A stretch of DNA of 64,000 nt from JASGDN01 sp049840815 (GTDB lineage Bacteria > Chloroflexota > Chloroflexia > Thermomicrobiales > UBA6265): assembly GCA_049840815.1 (NCBI GenBank), contig JASGJI010000019.1, positions 372,001-436,000 on the forward strand. The letters are read 5' to 3'. The position numbers and the translations under genes were made by a program. Numbering within the stretch: the first letter of the stretch is position 1; every line of letters starts with the position of its first letter. The notes beneath the pieces are model-generated. The model saw only the letters and a list, made by a program, of their open reading frames with translations, was not told where the DNA came from and searched no databases. Shown piece by piece: positions 16,945-25,519 of this stretch.

Positions 16945-16993
16945 GGAACGCCGGGTTGCGAAGGAGCGTTATGCTCCTGCAACCCGGCGTTCC
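16945..16993 (+). terminator. Hairpin between the two tandem binding-protein genes
   Basis: GGAACGCCGGGTTGC (16945-16959) pairs with GCAACCCGGCGTTCC (16979-16993). A further AGGAGC/GCTCCT helix lies inside the loop. It may end transcription after the first gene or stabilise its mRNA, letting copy 1 be expressed more than copy 2. Confidence 0.72.
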
Positions 16994-17089
16994 GGTACGC
17001 GCGACCCCGGGATGATCCGGATCGCACCGTGTCCTCGCTCGCTGACGTTCCGTCTCTCGCAATGCACACTCGCAGGAAGGATCGGCCGC

Positions 17090-18907
17090 ATGCCCTCCCC
17101 GTCGCATCAGGATCTCCTCGAACGCTTCCAGGCTGGCGATCTCGATCGCCGCACGTTCATGCGCCTCGCCGTCGCGGCGGGGATGTCGGCCGCGGTGGCA
17201 TCAACGCTTGCCAGCTCCGTTGGTGCCCAGAGCACGCCGGAGGCGATCGCATCGCCCGGCGCGACGCCAGCGGCCAGTCCGATTCCCGGGACGCTGACGA
17301 AGTCGATCACGCGCGAGGAATACCAGGCCGCGCTGAAGGACCACTTCGCCTTCACGGCGCCGGAATCGACCGGCGGCGAGCTGATCTACGCGAACTCCTC
17401 CGACATTGGCACGCTGAACCCGATCATCCGGGTGGACATCAACGCGCTGTTCCTACTCCAGAACATGTTCAACAACCTGGTCACCCAGAGTGTGATCGAT
17501 GGCTCGGTGGTGCCGGATCTGGCCGATTACTGGGAGACCACCGACGATTTCATGACCTATGTCTTCCATCTGAACGCCAAGGCGACCTGGCACGATGGCA
17601 AGCCGGTGACGGCTGATGACGTGATCTTCTCGTTCCACGCCGCAATGGACCCCTCCGGCATCTCGCCGTACCGGGCCGACCTCACCGGCAACATCGCGAG
17701 CATATCCGCCATCGACGAGAAGACGGTGCGCGTCGACGCGAAGGAGGCGCTGGCCGCCTTCCTTGCCAAGACGGTGCTGCTGGTGCCAATCGTGCCGAAG
17801 CACATCTGGGAATCGACGCCCGTCGCCAACTGGGGCAGCGCCGCCGCCGCGACCGGCAGCGATCCCGCCCAGGTGATTGGTTCCGGGCCATTCAAGTTCG
17901 TGGAATGGGTGCCGAACGACCACGCGACGATGGAGCGGTGGGCCGATTATTGGGTGCCGGAGATGGTCCCGGTCATCGACCGGGGCACCTATCGCGTGGT
18001 GCCGGACCTGACCACGGCTATCCAGACGCTCAAGACTGGCGAGACGGATGTTGTTCTGGTGCCGCCGCAGCAGATCAAGGACTTCGATGGCAGCCAGGAT
18101 GTCACCGTCGCGACCTTCGACGATTGGAGCTGGACGCTGTTCAGCCCGCAGCAGGACCCATCTGTGGCGAAGTTCTTCATGGAGAAGGACGTCCGGCAGG
18201 CCCTGATGTACGGCCTCGACCGTGAGGGTATCGTGAGCGGCATCCTCGCCGGCAATGCCACGGTAGCCGAGGGGTTGCAGCCGGTCCCCTCCCGGGCCTA
18301 TGCGCCGGAGCGCCTCTCGACACACTACACCTACGACGTCGAGAAGGCGAAGTCGCTGCTCGATGGCGCAGGCTGGACGGACAGCGATGGCGACGGCATC
18401 CGCGAGAAGGATGGGCTGAAGTTCAGTACGGAACTCTATTACGACAGTTCCGACGCCGCGAACGATCAGCTTGTCGCCTACATGCAGCAGGCCTGGAAGG
18501 AGATCGGGATCGACATCATCCCGACCTCGCTGGTGCAGAGCGCCCTGATCGATCAGGTGGTCGGCAAGAACGACTATCAGCTGGCGCTCTTCGGCATCTC
18601 CTGGACGGACGAGGACCAGGGCATCCTCTACCGGTCGGATGCGTGGCCGGACAAGGGCGGGTTCAACGTCTCCCGCTATAGCAACCCGGAGTTCGACACG
18701 CTCAACGACCAGCAGCTGAAGGAGTTCGACCCTGCCGCGCGGATGGCGATCATCGAGGAATCGAACAACATCCTCAACGACGACGTGGCTGTTGGCGTGA
18801 TGCATTTCAACAAGGGCGCGGTCGGATTCCAGAATCGCGTCCACAATTACGACCCGAACGCCTTCGGCTTCTTCTGGCAGTTCCCGTTTGTCTGGATCGC
18901 CCAATAG
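17090..18907 (+). CDS. ABC transporter peptide-binding protein (SBP family 5), orphan copy 2
   Basis: A 605-residue paralogue of the preceding protein with the same architecture: Tat-like leader DRRTFMRLAVAAGMSAAVAS, Pro/Ala linker, TKSITREEYQAALKDHF, then the family 5 core (DYWETTDDFMTYVFHLNAKA, VIGSGPFKFVEWVPNDHATM, VRQALMYGLDREGIVSG) and a matching C-terminus ending in QFPFVWIAQ. The ATG at 17090 is preceded by AGGAAGGAT. It clearly arose by tandem duplication but has diverged throughout, suggesting different ligands. It is followed by a palindromic repeat rather than transporter genes. Confidence 0.92.
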   Translation: MPSPSHQDLLERFQAGDLDRRTFMRLAVAAGMSAAVASTLASSVGAQSTPEAIASPGATPAASPIPGTLTKSITREEYQAALKDHFAFTAPESTGGELIYANSSDIGTLNPIIRVDINALFLLQNMFNNLVTQSVIDGSVVPDLADYWETTDDFMTYVFHLNAKATWHDGKPVTADDVIFSFHAAMDPSGISPYRADLTGNIASISAIDEKTVRVDAKEALAAFLAKTVLLVPIVPKHIWESTPVANWGSAAAATGSDPAQVIGSGPFKFVEWVPNDHATMERWADYWVPEMVPVIDRGTYRVVPDLTTAIQTLKTGETDVVLVPPQQIKDFDGSQDVTVATFDDWSWTLFSPQQDPSVAKFFMEKDVRQALMYGLDREGIVSGILAGNATVAEGLQPVPSRAYAPERLSTHYTYDVEKAKSLLDGAGWTDSDGDGIREKDGLKFSTELYYDSSDAANDQLVAYMQQAWKEIGIDIIPTSLVQSALIDQVVGKNDYQLALFGISWTDEDQGILYRSDAWPDKGGFNVSRYSNPEFDTLNDQQLKEFDPAARMAIIEESNNILNDDVAVGVMHFNKGAVGFQNRVHNYDPNAFGFFWQFPFVWIAQ

Positions 18908-18981
18908 AGGGGAGAGGTGAGAGACGTGAGGAGTGAGCGCAATTAGTCACTCCTCAGGTCTCCAGCCCTCACCAACGGACG

Positions 18982-19060
18982 CTTCCCCGTAGATGCGGCC
19001 CTTGTGGCCGCCTCAGATTCCTGAAGAACGGCGGCCACAAGGGCCGCATCTACGGGGAAG
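18982..19060. repeat. Dispersed palindrome family A, longest copy
   Basis: A perfect 31-bp inverted repeat (18982-19012 with 19030-19060) is built around GTAGATGCGGCCCTTGTGGC. It fills the gap between converging genes, beside GAGGAGTGAG-like sequence seen near several other repeat copies. It can also serve as a bidirectional terminator. Confidence 0.88.
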
Positions 19061-19133
19061 TAGCCGATCGTTTGCCGGTCGCTCTTGTTCGGAATGAGGA
19101 GTGAGCCGTTTCCGTTCACTCCTCGTCCTCCTC

Positions 19134-20507
19134 CTAGTCGGCGGCGATCTCCGGGAGTTCGGCCAGTGCTGCCTCGATCTCGGCCTGCGGGTGCTGGTAG
19201 TCGACCAGCTTGCCGCCGAGATAGTTCTGATACGCGGCGAGGTCGAGATTACCGTTGCCGGAGAGCCCGAAGAGGATTGTGCGCTCCTCACCGGCATCGC
19301 GGGCGGCCAGCGCCTCGTCCACCGCCGCGCGGATGGCATGGGCGGATTCAGGAGCGGGCACGATCCCTTCGCTCCGCGCGAAGGTGATCGCGGCCTCGAA
19401 AGTCGGCAGCTGGTTCACCGCCACGGCCTCGATCAACCCCTGGTCGAGCAGCGCGCTCACCAGCGGTGCGGAGCCGTGATAACGCAGTCCTCCCGCATGG
19501 AAACCGGCTGGCATGAACGAGTGTCCGAGGGTGTGCATCTTCAGTAGCGGCGTCATGCCAACCGTGTCGCCGAAGTCATAGCGATACTCGCCGCGCGTCA
19601 GGGTCGGGCAGGCGGCGGGTTCGGCAGCGACGATGCGGACCTGCTTGCCCCCGAGCTTCTGCTGCACGAAGGGGAAGGCGAGTCCGGCGAAGTTCGACCC
19701 CCCGCCAACGCAGCCGACGACGACGTCTGGCCAGGCGTCGGCGATGTCGAGCTGCTCCAGTGCTTCCTGCCCGATCACCGTTTGATGCAACATGACGTGG
19801 TTCAGGACGGAGCCGAGCGCGTACTTGGTGTCCTCGCGGCTGGCGGCGTCCTCGACGGCCTCCGAGATGGCGATGCCGAGTGATCCGGTGGTGTCCGGCA
19901 TAGCGGCGAGGATCTGGCGGCCGGCGTTGGTGTCCGGGCTCGGGCTGGGCACGCAGGTCGCGCCCCAGGTCTCCATCAGTGCCCGGCGATAGGGCTTCTG
20001 CTCGTAGGAGACCTTCACCATGTAGACCTTGAGGTCGATGTTGAAGAAGGAGCAGGCCATCGCCAGGGAGGAACCCCACTGCCCGGCGCCGGTTTCCGTG
20101 GTGATGCGGCGGGTGCCAGCCACCTTGTTGTAGTAGGCCTGCGGCACCGCCGTGTTCGGCTTGTGGCTGCCCGCCGCGTTCGTGCCCTCGTACTTGTAGA
20201 AGATGCGGACGCCCGCCGGAAGGTCCAGCGCCTGTTCGAGCCGCCGTGCGCGATAGAGCGGGGTTGGACGCCACAGGCGGTAGACATCCCGCACCGGGTC
20301 CGGAATCTCGATGTAGCGCTCCGTGGAGACTTCCTGCAGGATCAGCTCCATCGGGAAGAGCGGTTCCAGGGCATCCGGCCCGATCGGCTGGTGTGTGCCC
20401 GGATGCAGCGGCGGCGCCATCGGCTCCGGCAGGTCCGCCGCAATGTTGTACCAGGCAGTCGGGATGCGATCTTCACCCAGCACGTACTTCGTTGTCTCGG
20501 AGCTCAT
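19134..20507 (-). CDS. trpB: Tryptophan synthase beta chain-like protein (TrpB2 type)
   Basis: A 457-residue PLP enzyme of the long TrpB2 group, which condenses indole (or another nucleophile) with serine. The PLP lysine is in EGTNAAGSHKPNTAV (near residue 110). Other signatures are TETGAGQWGSSLAMACSFF, the phosphate loop VVGCVGGGSNFAGLAFPF, and SGNGNLDLAAYQNYL at the C-terminus. The N-terminal extension (about 60 residues before the core) is typical of TrpB2 rather than TrpB1. ATG 20507 follows GAGGTG. There is no trpA or other trp gene nearby; isolated TrpB2 genes often salvage indole. It diverges from the metallo-hydrolase. Confidence 0.92.
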   Translation of the reverse strand: MSSETTKYVLGEDRIPTAWYNIAADLPEPMAPPLHPGTHQPIGPDALEPLFPMELILQEVSTERYIEIPDPVRDVYRLWRPTPLYRARRLEQALDLPAGVRIFYKYEGTNAAGSHKPNTAVPQAYYNKVAGTRRITTETGAGQWGSSLAMACSFFNIDLKVYMVKVSYEQKPYRRALMETWGATCVPSPSPDTNAGRQILAAMPDTTGSLGIAISEAVEDAASREDTKYALGSVLNHVMLHQTVIGQEALEQLDIADAWPDVVVGCVGGGSNFAGLAFPFVQQKLGGKQVRIVAAEPAACPTLTRGEYRYDFGDTVGMTPLLKMHTLGHSFMPAGFHAGGLRYHGSAPLVSALLDQGLIEAVAVNQLPTFEAAITFARSEGIVPAPESAHAIRAAVDEALAARDAGEERTILFGLSGNGNLDLAAYQNYLGGKLVDYQHPQAEIEAALAELPEIAAD

Positions 20508-20638
20508 CAATCACCTCGTATGCGACAATCGTGCGGCCCAGTCGATGGGTTCATCATCCGCGAGCCGTGTTTCGAGTCTGTTCTCCCGGATTGTACGAGG
20601 TTCCAACCGTTCCCGCCCCACCAGAGGACGCCGCCATC

Positions 20639-21403
20639 ATGCAGCTCACGCTCATCCGCAACGCGACGCTCGCGCTCACTTACGCCGGAAAGCGGATCGT
20701 GGTCGATCCCATGCTCGATCCGAAGGATGCGCGTCCGCCCGTCATCAACACCGCGAACGACCTCCGGAATCCGCTCGTCGACCTGCCGGACAGCGCGGAC
20801 GAGGCCATAGCCTCTCCCGATGCCCTGCTCGTCACCCACCTCCATCAGGACCATTTCGACGCGACCGCGAAGGAGGCTTTCTCGAAGACGCTGCCGTTGA
20901 TCTGCCAGCCGGACGACATCGACCGGCTGGCGGCAGACGGATTCGCGAACCTCTATCCCGTCGAGGACGCCCTTGTCTGGGAGGGGATCACCATCACGCG
21001 GACACCGGCGCAACACGGCACCGGCGAGATCGCCGCCCTGATGGCGCCGGTCTCCGGTTTCGTGCTCTCCGCACCCGGCGAGCCGAGGCTGTACCTCGCT
21101 GGCGATACGATCTGGTATCCACCCGTCGCGGAGACGATCGATGCGCATCAGCCCGCGGTGATCGTCGTCAACGGTGGGGGCGCTCGCTTCGTATCTGGCG
21201 ACCCGATCACCATGACCGTCGAGGATATCGCCGCCGTCCAGCGTCATGCCTCCGACGCGCAGATCGTGGTCGATCATCTCGACGCGATCAATCATTGCGG
21301 TGAGACCCGCGCCATCATCGCCACCCGTTTGGGGGAGCTTGGCGCAGGCGATCGGATTACCCTGCCGCGCGATGGCGAGACCATCACGTTCTCTGCCAAC
21401 TGA
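20639..21403 (+). CDS. UlaG-like metallo-beta-lactamase-fold hydrolase
   Basis: A 254-residue metal-dependent hydrolase of the beta-lactamase superfamily (UlaG-like/L-ascorbate lactonase branch). The metal motif THLHQDHFD lies near residues 65-73, with downstream ligands in AQHGTGE, LAGDTIWYPP and VVDHLDAINHCG. GAGGA lies upstream of ATG 20639. It is followed 23 bases later by an aldo/keto reductase, probably co-transcribed. No substrate can be assigned; related proteins include lactonases and phosphodiesterases. Confidence 0.85.
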   Translation: MQLTLIRNATLALTYAGKRIVVDPMLDPKDARPPVINTANDLRNPLVDLPDSADEAIASPDALLVTHLHQDHFDATAKEAFSKTLPLICQPDDIDRLAADGFANLYPVEDALVWEGITITRTPAQHGTGEIAALMAPVSGFVLSAPGEPRLYLAGDTIWYPPVAETIDAHQPAVIVVNGGGARFVSGDPITMTVEDIAAVQRHASDAQIVVDHLDAINHCGETRAIIATRLGELGAGDRITLPRDGETITFSAN

Positions 21404-21426
21404 CCCACCACACAAGGAGTCTCACG

Positions 21427-22362
21427 ATGAAGACCTTTACCATGCCCGGCAGCGAGATCGTTGCTCCGAACGTCGTGCTCGGGGTGATGCGCATCGCCGA
21501 CAAGAGCGATGCCGAGATCCGTGAGCTCGTCAGTGTCGCGCGAAACGCCGGCATCGACTTTTTCGATCACGCGGCGGTGTATGGCAAGACCATGCACGGC
21601 TGTGAGGAACGCTTCGCCCAGGCGCTTCAGCTCTCCGCTGCCGAGCGCGCGGAGATCACGATCCAGACAAAGGCGGGAATCGTCCGCGAAGGTCCGTACT
21701 TCGACTTCTCCTACGAGCACCTGACGGCCTCGGTCGATGCCTCGCTCGCGGCGCTGCAGACCGACTACATCGACATCCTGCTGCTCCACCGGCCCGATGC
21801 GCTCGTCGAGCCGGACGAGGTCGCTCGCGCCTTCGACGACCTCCATGCGGCGGGGAAGGTCCGCGCCTTCGGCGTCTCCAACCACACGCCGCGCCAGATC
21901 GATCTCCTGAAGAAGTCGGTACGGCAGCCGTTGATTGCCAATCAGGTGCAACTCTCGATCACTCATGCTCCGATCGTCGCGCAGGGCGTCGCGTCGAACA
22001 TGCACGGTGAGGACCAGTCCGTCACGATCGATGGTGGCGGCATCGTCGACTACTGCCGGCTGCACGGCATCACGATCCAGGCGTGGTCGCCATTCCAGGC
22101 GGGGTTCTTCAATGGCGTCTTCCTCGGGAATCCGGAGTATGCGGAGCTGAACGCCGTCATCGACCGCCTTGCCGCCGTGTACGACGTGCCGCCGATCGCC
22201 ATCGCCACGGCGTGGATCACCCGTCACCCCGCGCAGATGCAGGTTGTGCTCGGCACGACGTCACCGGAGCGGGTGGCGGGTGCGGCGCTGGGGTCGGATG
22301 TCCCGCTCACGCGGGCGGAGTGGTACGAACTCTTCCGCGCCGCCGGGTACCGTGTGCCGTAG
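21427..22362 (+). CDS. Aldo/keto reductase (YdhF-like)
   Basis: A 311-residue NADPH-dependent oxidoreductase resembling the E. coli YdhF branch. Motifs: VLGVMRIADKSDAEIRELV near the N-terminus, FFDHAAVYGKTMHGCEERFA with Asp/Tyr, ITIQTKAGI with the catalytic Lys, and DILLLHRPDALVEPDEVA with His. Late residues MQVVLGTTSPERVAGAA bind cofactor. AAGGAG precedes ATG 21427. It lies just downstream of the UlaG-like hydrolase; the two may act on the same carbonyl or lactone substrate (inference). Confidence 0.87.
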   Translation: MKTFTMPGSEIVAPNVVLGVMRIADKSDAEIRELVSVARNAGIDFFDHAAVYGKTMHGCEERFAQALQLSAAERAEITIQTKAGIVREGPYFDFSYEHLTASVDASLAALQTDYIDILLLHRPDALVEPDEVARAFDDLHAAGKVRAFGVSNHTPRQIDLLKKSVRQPLIANQVQLSITHAPIVAQGVASNMHGEDQSVTIDGGGIVDYCRLHGITIQAWSPFQAGFFNGVFLGNPEYAELNAVIDRLAAVYDVPPIAIATAWITRHPAQMQVVLGTTSPERVAGAALGSDVPLTRAEWYELFRAAGYRVP

Positions 22363-22386
22363 CGGCTGCTTGTGGCGGGATGGAAA

Positions 22387-22426
22387 ACGAGGGAGGCCCC
22401 GGTCATGTGACCGGGGCCTCCCTCGT
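22387..22426. terminator. Bidirectional terminator between converging genes
   Basis: A perfect 19-bp inverted repeat (22387-22405 with 22408-22426) has a two-base loop and centres on GGAGGCCCCGGTCA. It is placed between the aldo/keto reductase stop and the stop of the convergent membrane protein gene. Confidence 0.85.
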
Positions 22427-22445
22427 ATCGTTTGGTTGGAGATGG

Positions 22446-22904
22446 CTAGAAGAGCGGCTTCAGCATCGCCGATCGGCGCAGGCGTATCAGGTGGTGCGTC
22501 ATCAGGACGAGCACCACCGACGGCAAGAGCACCGAGAGCGCGAGTTCAGCCTGAACGGTTCGATCGAGATCGGGAAGGCCAAGCACCACCGCACCAGCAA
22601 CGCCGATGGCGCTTACCAGGGAGACGATACTCAGGCGGTGTCCCCGCCGCACGGAATCGAACAGCCAGATTCCGGAGAAGATCATCAGGAGTCGCGGCAC
22701 GAGCAGGACTCCGCGCATCCAGAGCGGAATCGAGGCTTCTGGAAAGACGGCAAGAAGCACCGCCACCCATGACGCCACAGGCGCGATCAGGGCAAATGCG
22801 ATCGTCATTCGGCGCATGGTCGTCCGCCGTGCGCTGGCATCCGCATGGTTCGCCCCATGAGGCAGGGGGACAAACTCGCCTTCGACGCTACTCGACTGGT
22901 GCAT
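22446..22904 (-). CDS. Small integral membrane protein, unknown function
   Basis: About 152 residues with four predicted membrane helices: MTIAFALIAPVASWVAVLLA, MRGVLLVPRLLMIFSGIWLF, LSIVSLVSAIGVAGAVVLGL and LALSVLLPSVVLVLMTHHLI, plus a polar N-terminal tail with several His. GGAAGG sits five bases before ATG 22904; an upstream in-frame start would add eight residues without SD. No family was recognised. It is flanked by converging and diverging genes, with no operon context. Confidence 0.6.
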   Translation of the reverse strand: MHQSSSVEGEFVPLPHGANHADASARRTTMRRMTIAFALIAPVASWVAVLLAVFPEASIPLWMRGVLLVPRLLMIFSGIWLFDSVRRGHRLSIVSLVSAIGVAGAVVLGLPDLDRTVQAELALSVLLPSVVLVLMTHHLIRLRRSAMLKPLF

Positions 22905-23255
22905 ATGGCCTTCCGATAGGCGAATCACTCGTCATGACGATAGTAGCCCCTGCCATCCGTCCGGATTGAGCCATCACTCCCAGATGGAATAGCCCCATTA
23001 TCCTATCACGATCGGACCGAAAGGCAACAATTGATTCCAGATTCGTCCATGTCACGCTTCCAGGCAATCGCATCGTCGGGTTCTGAAGAGGAGGCCAATG
23101 TCGCGGAATGCGCTCCTCTCCCAAAGAGGGAGGTTATCCCCCATGCCAGCGGGCCAACCTTCAGGCATCATTAGGTCAACGGGACGGCCCCCGACTTCCA
23201 CGCCAGCACAAAGCCGTTCCTTGCCGCCATTCGCCGAGGTCGCCAGGACAGGACC
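22905..23255. other. 351-base spacer between divergent membrane-protein genes
   Basis: No credible gene is seen. On the minus strand an A/T-rich TAGGATAAT (around 22999-23007) could be the -10 region for the 22446-22904 gene, but no good -35 lies at the right distance. A GAGGAGGCC stretch near 23090 precedes an ATG that opens no sensible frame. Confidence 0.4.
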
Positions 23256-24026
23256 ATGCCGATCATTCGCACGCTCTTCACCGTTTTCATCGGCGCCGTC
23301 GCCTCGCTCATGATGCTCGTCGTGCTGGGATTCTTCCTCACCGGCGTGCTCTTCGGGCAGGCGTGGGCCTTGCTTGTGGCGTTCATCGTCATGATGCCGA
23401 CGCTGCTTCCCGCCGCGATCCTCTTCGTGCTCCTGCGTACTCGCCCGCAGCCGCTCGGGGCCTCCGTGAAGGTCAAGGGCACCGGGACCATCCGCCGCAC
23501 CCGCGAGTGGGTGAAGCAGACGTTGCCCGCCCGCGAGCCTGCCCGCGCCGCCATCCTTGGTGTCCTGGATGAGGCTGCCCAACTGAAGCACCTGATGGCG
23601 CGCATGGATAGCGCGCAGTTCCGGCAGGCCGATGCGAGCATCGGGGCGATGCCGGCGGAGTTCTCGAAGAAGGTTGATGAGGCGGTGACTGCGGCGGCCA
23701 ACCTCGCCGAGCGGTGCCGCATCCTCTATCCGACCGGTGAGCGCCGTCCGCTCGACATGCGCACGCGGGAGGCGTTGGATCGCCAGGTGGCCCAGATGCA
23801 GCACCTGCAGCAGGCCCTCGCCTACAGCAGATCGACCCTCGAGATCATCGCCATCAACCACACGGCGGCCCTGAGCGACACCACCCGGCTCGTCCGCAGC
23901 CTGAACAATCTCACCGATGCGATTGGCGAGGTGCAGGGCGTTCCCAAGCTGACCACCGACGTGACGCCGATGACCCCGGCGGAACGAACACCGGAAGCGC
24001 TCAGCTATCTGAGGACCGTCGCCTGA
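23256..24026 (+). CDS. Membrane-anchored protein with helical cytoplasmic domain
   Basis: A 256-residue protein. Two N-terminal membrane helices (FIGAVASLMMLVVLGFFLTG and LLVAFIVMMPTLLPAAILFV) are followed by a roughly 180-residue soluble, mostly helical domain rich in Ala/Arg/Gln, likely coiled coil (ALDRQVAQMQHLQQALAYSR). It resembles small phage-shock- or 5-bromo-4-chloroindolyl-hydrolysis-type membrane proteins only loosely; no family is claimed. The ATG at 23256 has AGGACAGGA upstream. A hairpin 10 bases after the stop ends the unit. Monocistronic. Confidence 0.65.
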   Translation: MPIIRTLFTVFIGAVASLMMLVVLGFFLTGVLFGQAWALLVAFIVMMPTLLPAAILFVLLRTRPQPLGASVKVKGTGTIRRTREWVKQTLPAREPARAAILGVLDEAAQLKHLMARMDSAQFRQADASIGAMPAEFSKKVDEAVTAAANLAERCRILYPTGERRPLDMRTREALDRQVAQMQHLQQALAYSRSTLEIIAINHTAALSDTTRLVRSLNNLTDAIGEVQGVPKLTTDVTPMTPAERTPEALSYLRTVA

Positions 24027-24036
24027 TCGTGACGAG

Positions 24037-24070
24037 AAACGCTCCGGACGAGCGTTCGTCCGGAGCGTTT
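24037..24070 (+). terminator. Hairpin terminator after the 23256-24026 gene
   Basis: AAACGCTCCGGACGA (24037-24051) pairs perfectly with TCGTCCGGAGCGTTT (24056-24070) around the four-base loop GCGT. The stem ends in TTT, as expected for an intrinsic terminator. Confidence 0.85.
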
Positions 24071-24097
24071 ATCGTGGACATAGGGCCGAATACGAAA

Positions 24098-24151
24098 CCG
24101 TAGCGGCGAACCACAACCACCAGCTGGGTCAGACGAGCTGACCCGCTACGG
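24098..24151. repeat. Dispersed palindrome family D
   Basis: CCGTAGCG and CGCTACGG arms enclose an inner GGTCAG-ACGAG-CTGACC hairpin. A related sequence (CCGTAGCGGGTCAG then CTGACCC) occurs at 45442-45467. It lies between converging genes. Confidence 0.6.
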
Positions 24152-24183
24152 AGGCTGGCAACCCGTTCGCACTCGGCTTTCGG

Positions 24184-25314
24184 TCAACGCGGCGGATAGA
24201 CGGCATCCCGGATATCGACGGTCAGCTTTCCGTTGACGCCTTCGTAGATCGTGTTCGTCATGATCGTCACCGTCATGGCGTCGGCGGGATCGATGAACCA
24301 GGTGTGCCCGTAGACGCCGCCCCAGCGGAGCGTGCCGGATGCGAAGGGGAGCCCGGTCACACGCGGATCGAAGACGACGGCACCAAGGAAGCTAAAACTC
24401 GAGCCCGGTTCCGTCAGCAGGTCGCCCGACTGCGAGCGGAACTGAGCTGCGGCCATCTCCTGGGAAAGCAACCGCCCGTTGCCATCCTCGGCGTCGGCAC
24501 GCACGGCGTCCAGGATCCCGTGGATCACCGGTGCGGTGCTCGCCGCACCCGCGCCGCCGGCCTGGAACGACGCCGGATCGTAGATGCGTGACGGATCGAA
24601 GACGGTTTCTCCGGCCTTTTCCTCGCCGGTCATTCGATGCGGGCGCGGATCGTCGTTCACATACGGTACCGCCAGATTTGGCGTGTCTGGAGGGAGCGAG
24701 AAGACAACGGCATCGGCTGGAAGACCGAGCGGATCGAGCACCTGCGCGCGGACGGCATCCTCCAGCGTGCCCCGCGTCACCTTCTGGATCACCGCGCCAA
24801 GCACGTCGATGGAGGGGCCATAGGCCCACGAACGTCCCGGCTCGAACGCCAGCGGGAGGGCCGCGAGCTTCGCCATGTTGTCCTCCAGTGAGAGGCCCGG
24901 TTGCGCGAGTCCTGTGGAGACGCCCTTCAATGCCACGTCATAGGAGATGCCGGAGGTATGGGTGAGGAGCTGACGGATCGTGATCGTGGCTGGCTGGCCA
25001 TCGGGACCGACTGGGTGGAAGTCCGGCAGCCATTCGTGCACGGCATCATCAAGCGACAGTTCGTCCTGCTCGATCAGGCGCAGCGCCGTGATGCAGACGA
25101 CCGGCTTGGTCACGGACGCCAGCCGGAAGATCGTGTCGGTTGCGACCGGGCGTTCGGCCTCTCGATCCGCGTATCCGAACGCCCGCTCGTAGACCTGCTC
25201 GCCATGTCGCGAGACGGTCACGACACCCCCAACGACGCGCTGGTCCACCAGAGCCGCATCGATCGCCGCGTCAAGCCGGGCGATGTCGTTCGATTCCCCT
25301 GTCGATTCGCTCAT
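24184..25314 (-). CDS. Serine hydrolase of the class C beta-lactamase/esterase family
   Basis: A 376-residue beta-lactamase-family protein (class C/EstB-like). The catalytic SxxK motif is SVTK in TIFRLASVTKPVVCITAL (near residue 70). The Tyr motif region is WAYGPSIDVLG (YxS/N-like), and a C-terminal WGGVYGHTWF takes the place of the KTG box (HTG/HTW-type variation is common in esterases of this family). No signal peptide is visible, so it is more likely a cytoplasmic esterase or peptidase than an antibiotic-resistance enzyme. GAAAGG lies upstream of ATG 25314. It diverges from the MlrC-type gene. Confidence 0.85.
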   Translation of the reverse strand: MSESTGESNDIARLDAAIDAALVDQRVVGGVVTVSRHGEQVYERAFGYADREAERPVATDTIFRLASVTKPVVCITALRLIEQDELSLDDAVHEWLPDFHPVGPDGQPATITIRQLLTHTSGISYDVALKGVSTGLAQPGLSLEDNMAKLAALPLAFEPGRSWAYGPSIDVLGAVIQKVTRGTLEDAVRAQVLDPLGLPADAVVFSLPPDTPNLAVPYVNDDPRPHRMTGEEKAGETVFDPSRIYDPASFQAGGAGAASTAPVIHGILDAVRADAEDGNGRLLSQEMAAAQFRSQSGDLLTEPGSSFSFLGAVVFDPRVTGLPFASGTLRWGGVYGHTWFIDPADAMTVTIMTNTIYEGVNGKLTVDIRDAVYPPR

Positions 25315-25519
25315 GTGCGTGCCTTTCTCATTGATCCAAACGTCGGTCGATACGATCATGCTGCCCAGTCGGGCGGGAAACGTCAACCGGCCGATGGGAG
25401 CAGCATCGCCCCATTCGGGAATCCCGACACTTGCACAGCCCGCGAACCTCGGCTACCGTCGCAGCGTTGGGTTCGGTGGCGTCGTTCCGGACGCCAGTAC
25501 AGGGAAAGAACGACCTATC

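Noticed and set aside
24184..25314. Antibiotic-resistance beta-lactamase
   Set aside because: It has the SxxK fold, but no signal peptide and an esterase-like C-terminal motif; a hydrolase/esterase role is more likely.
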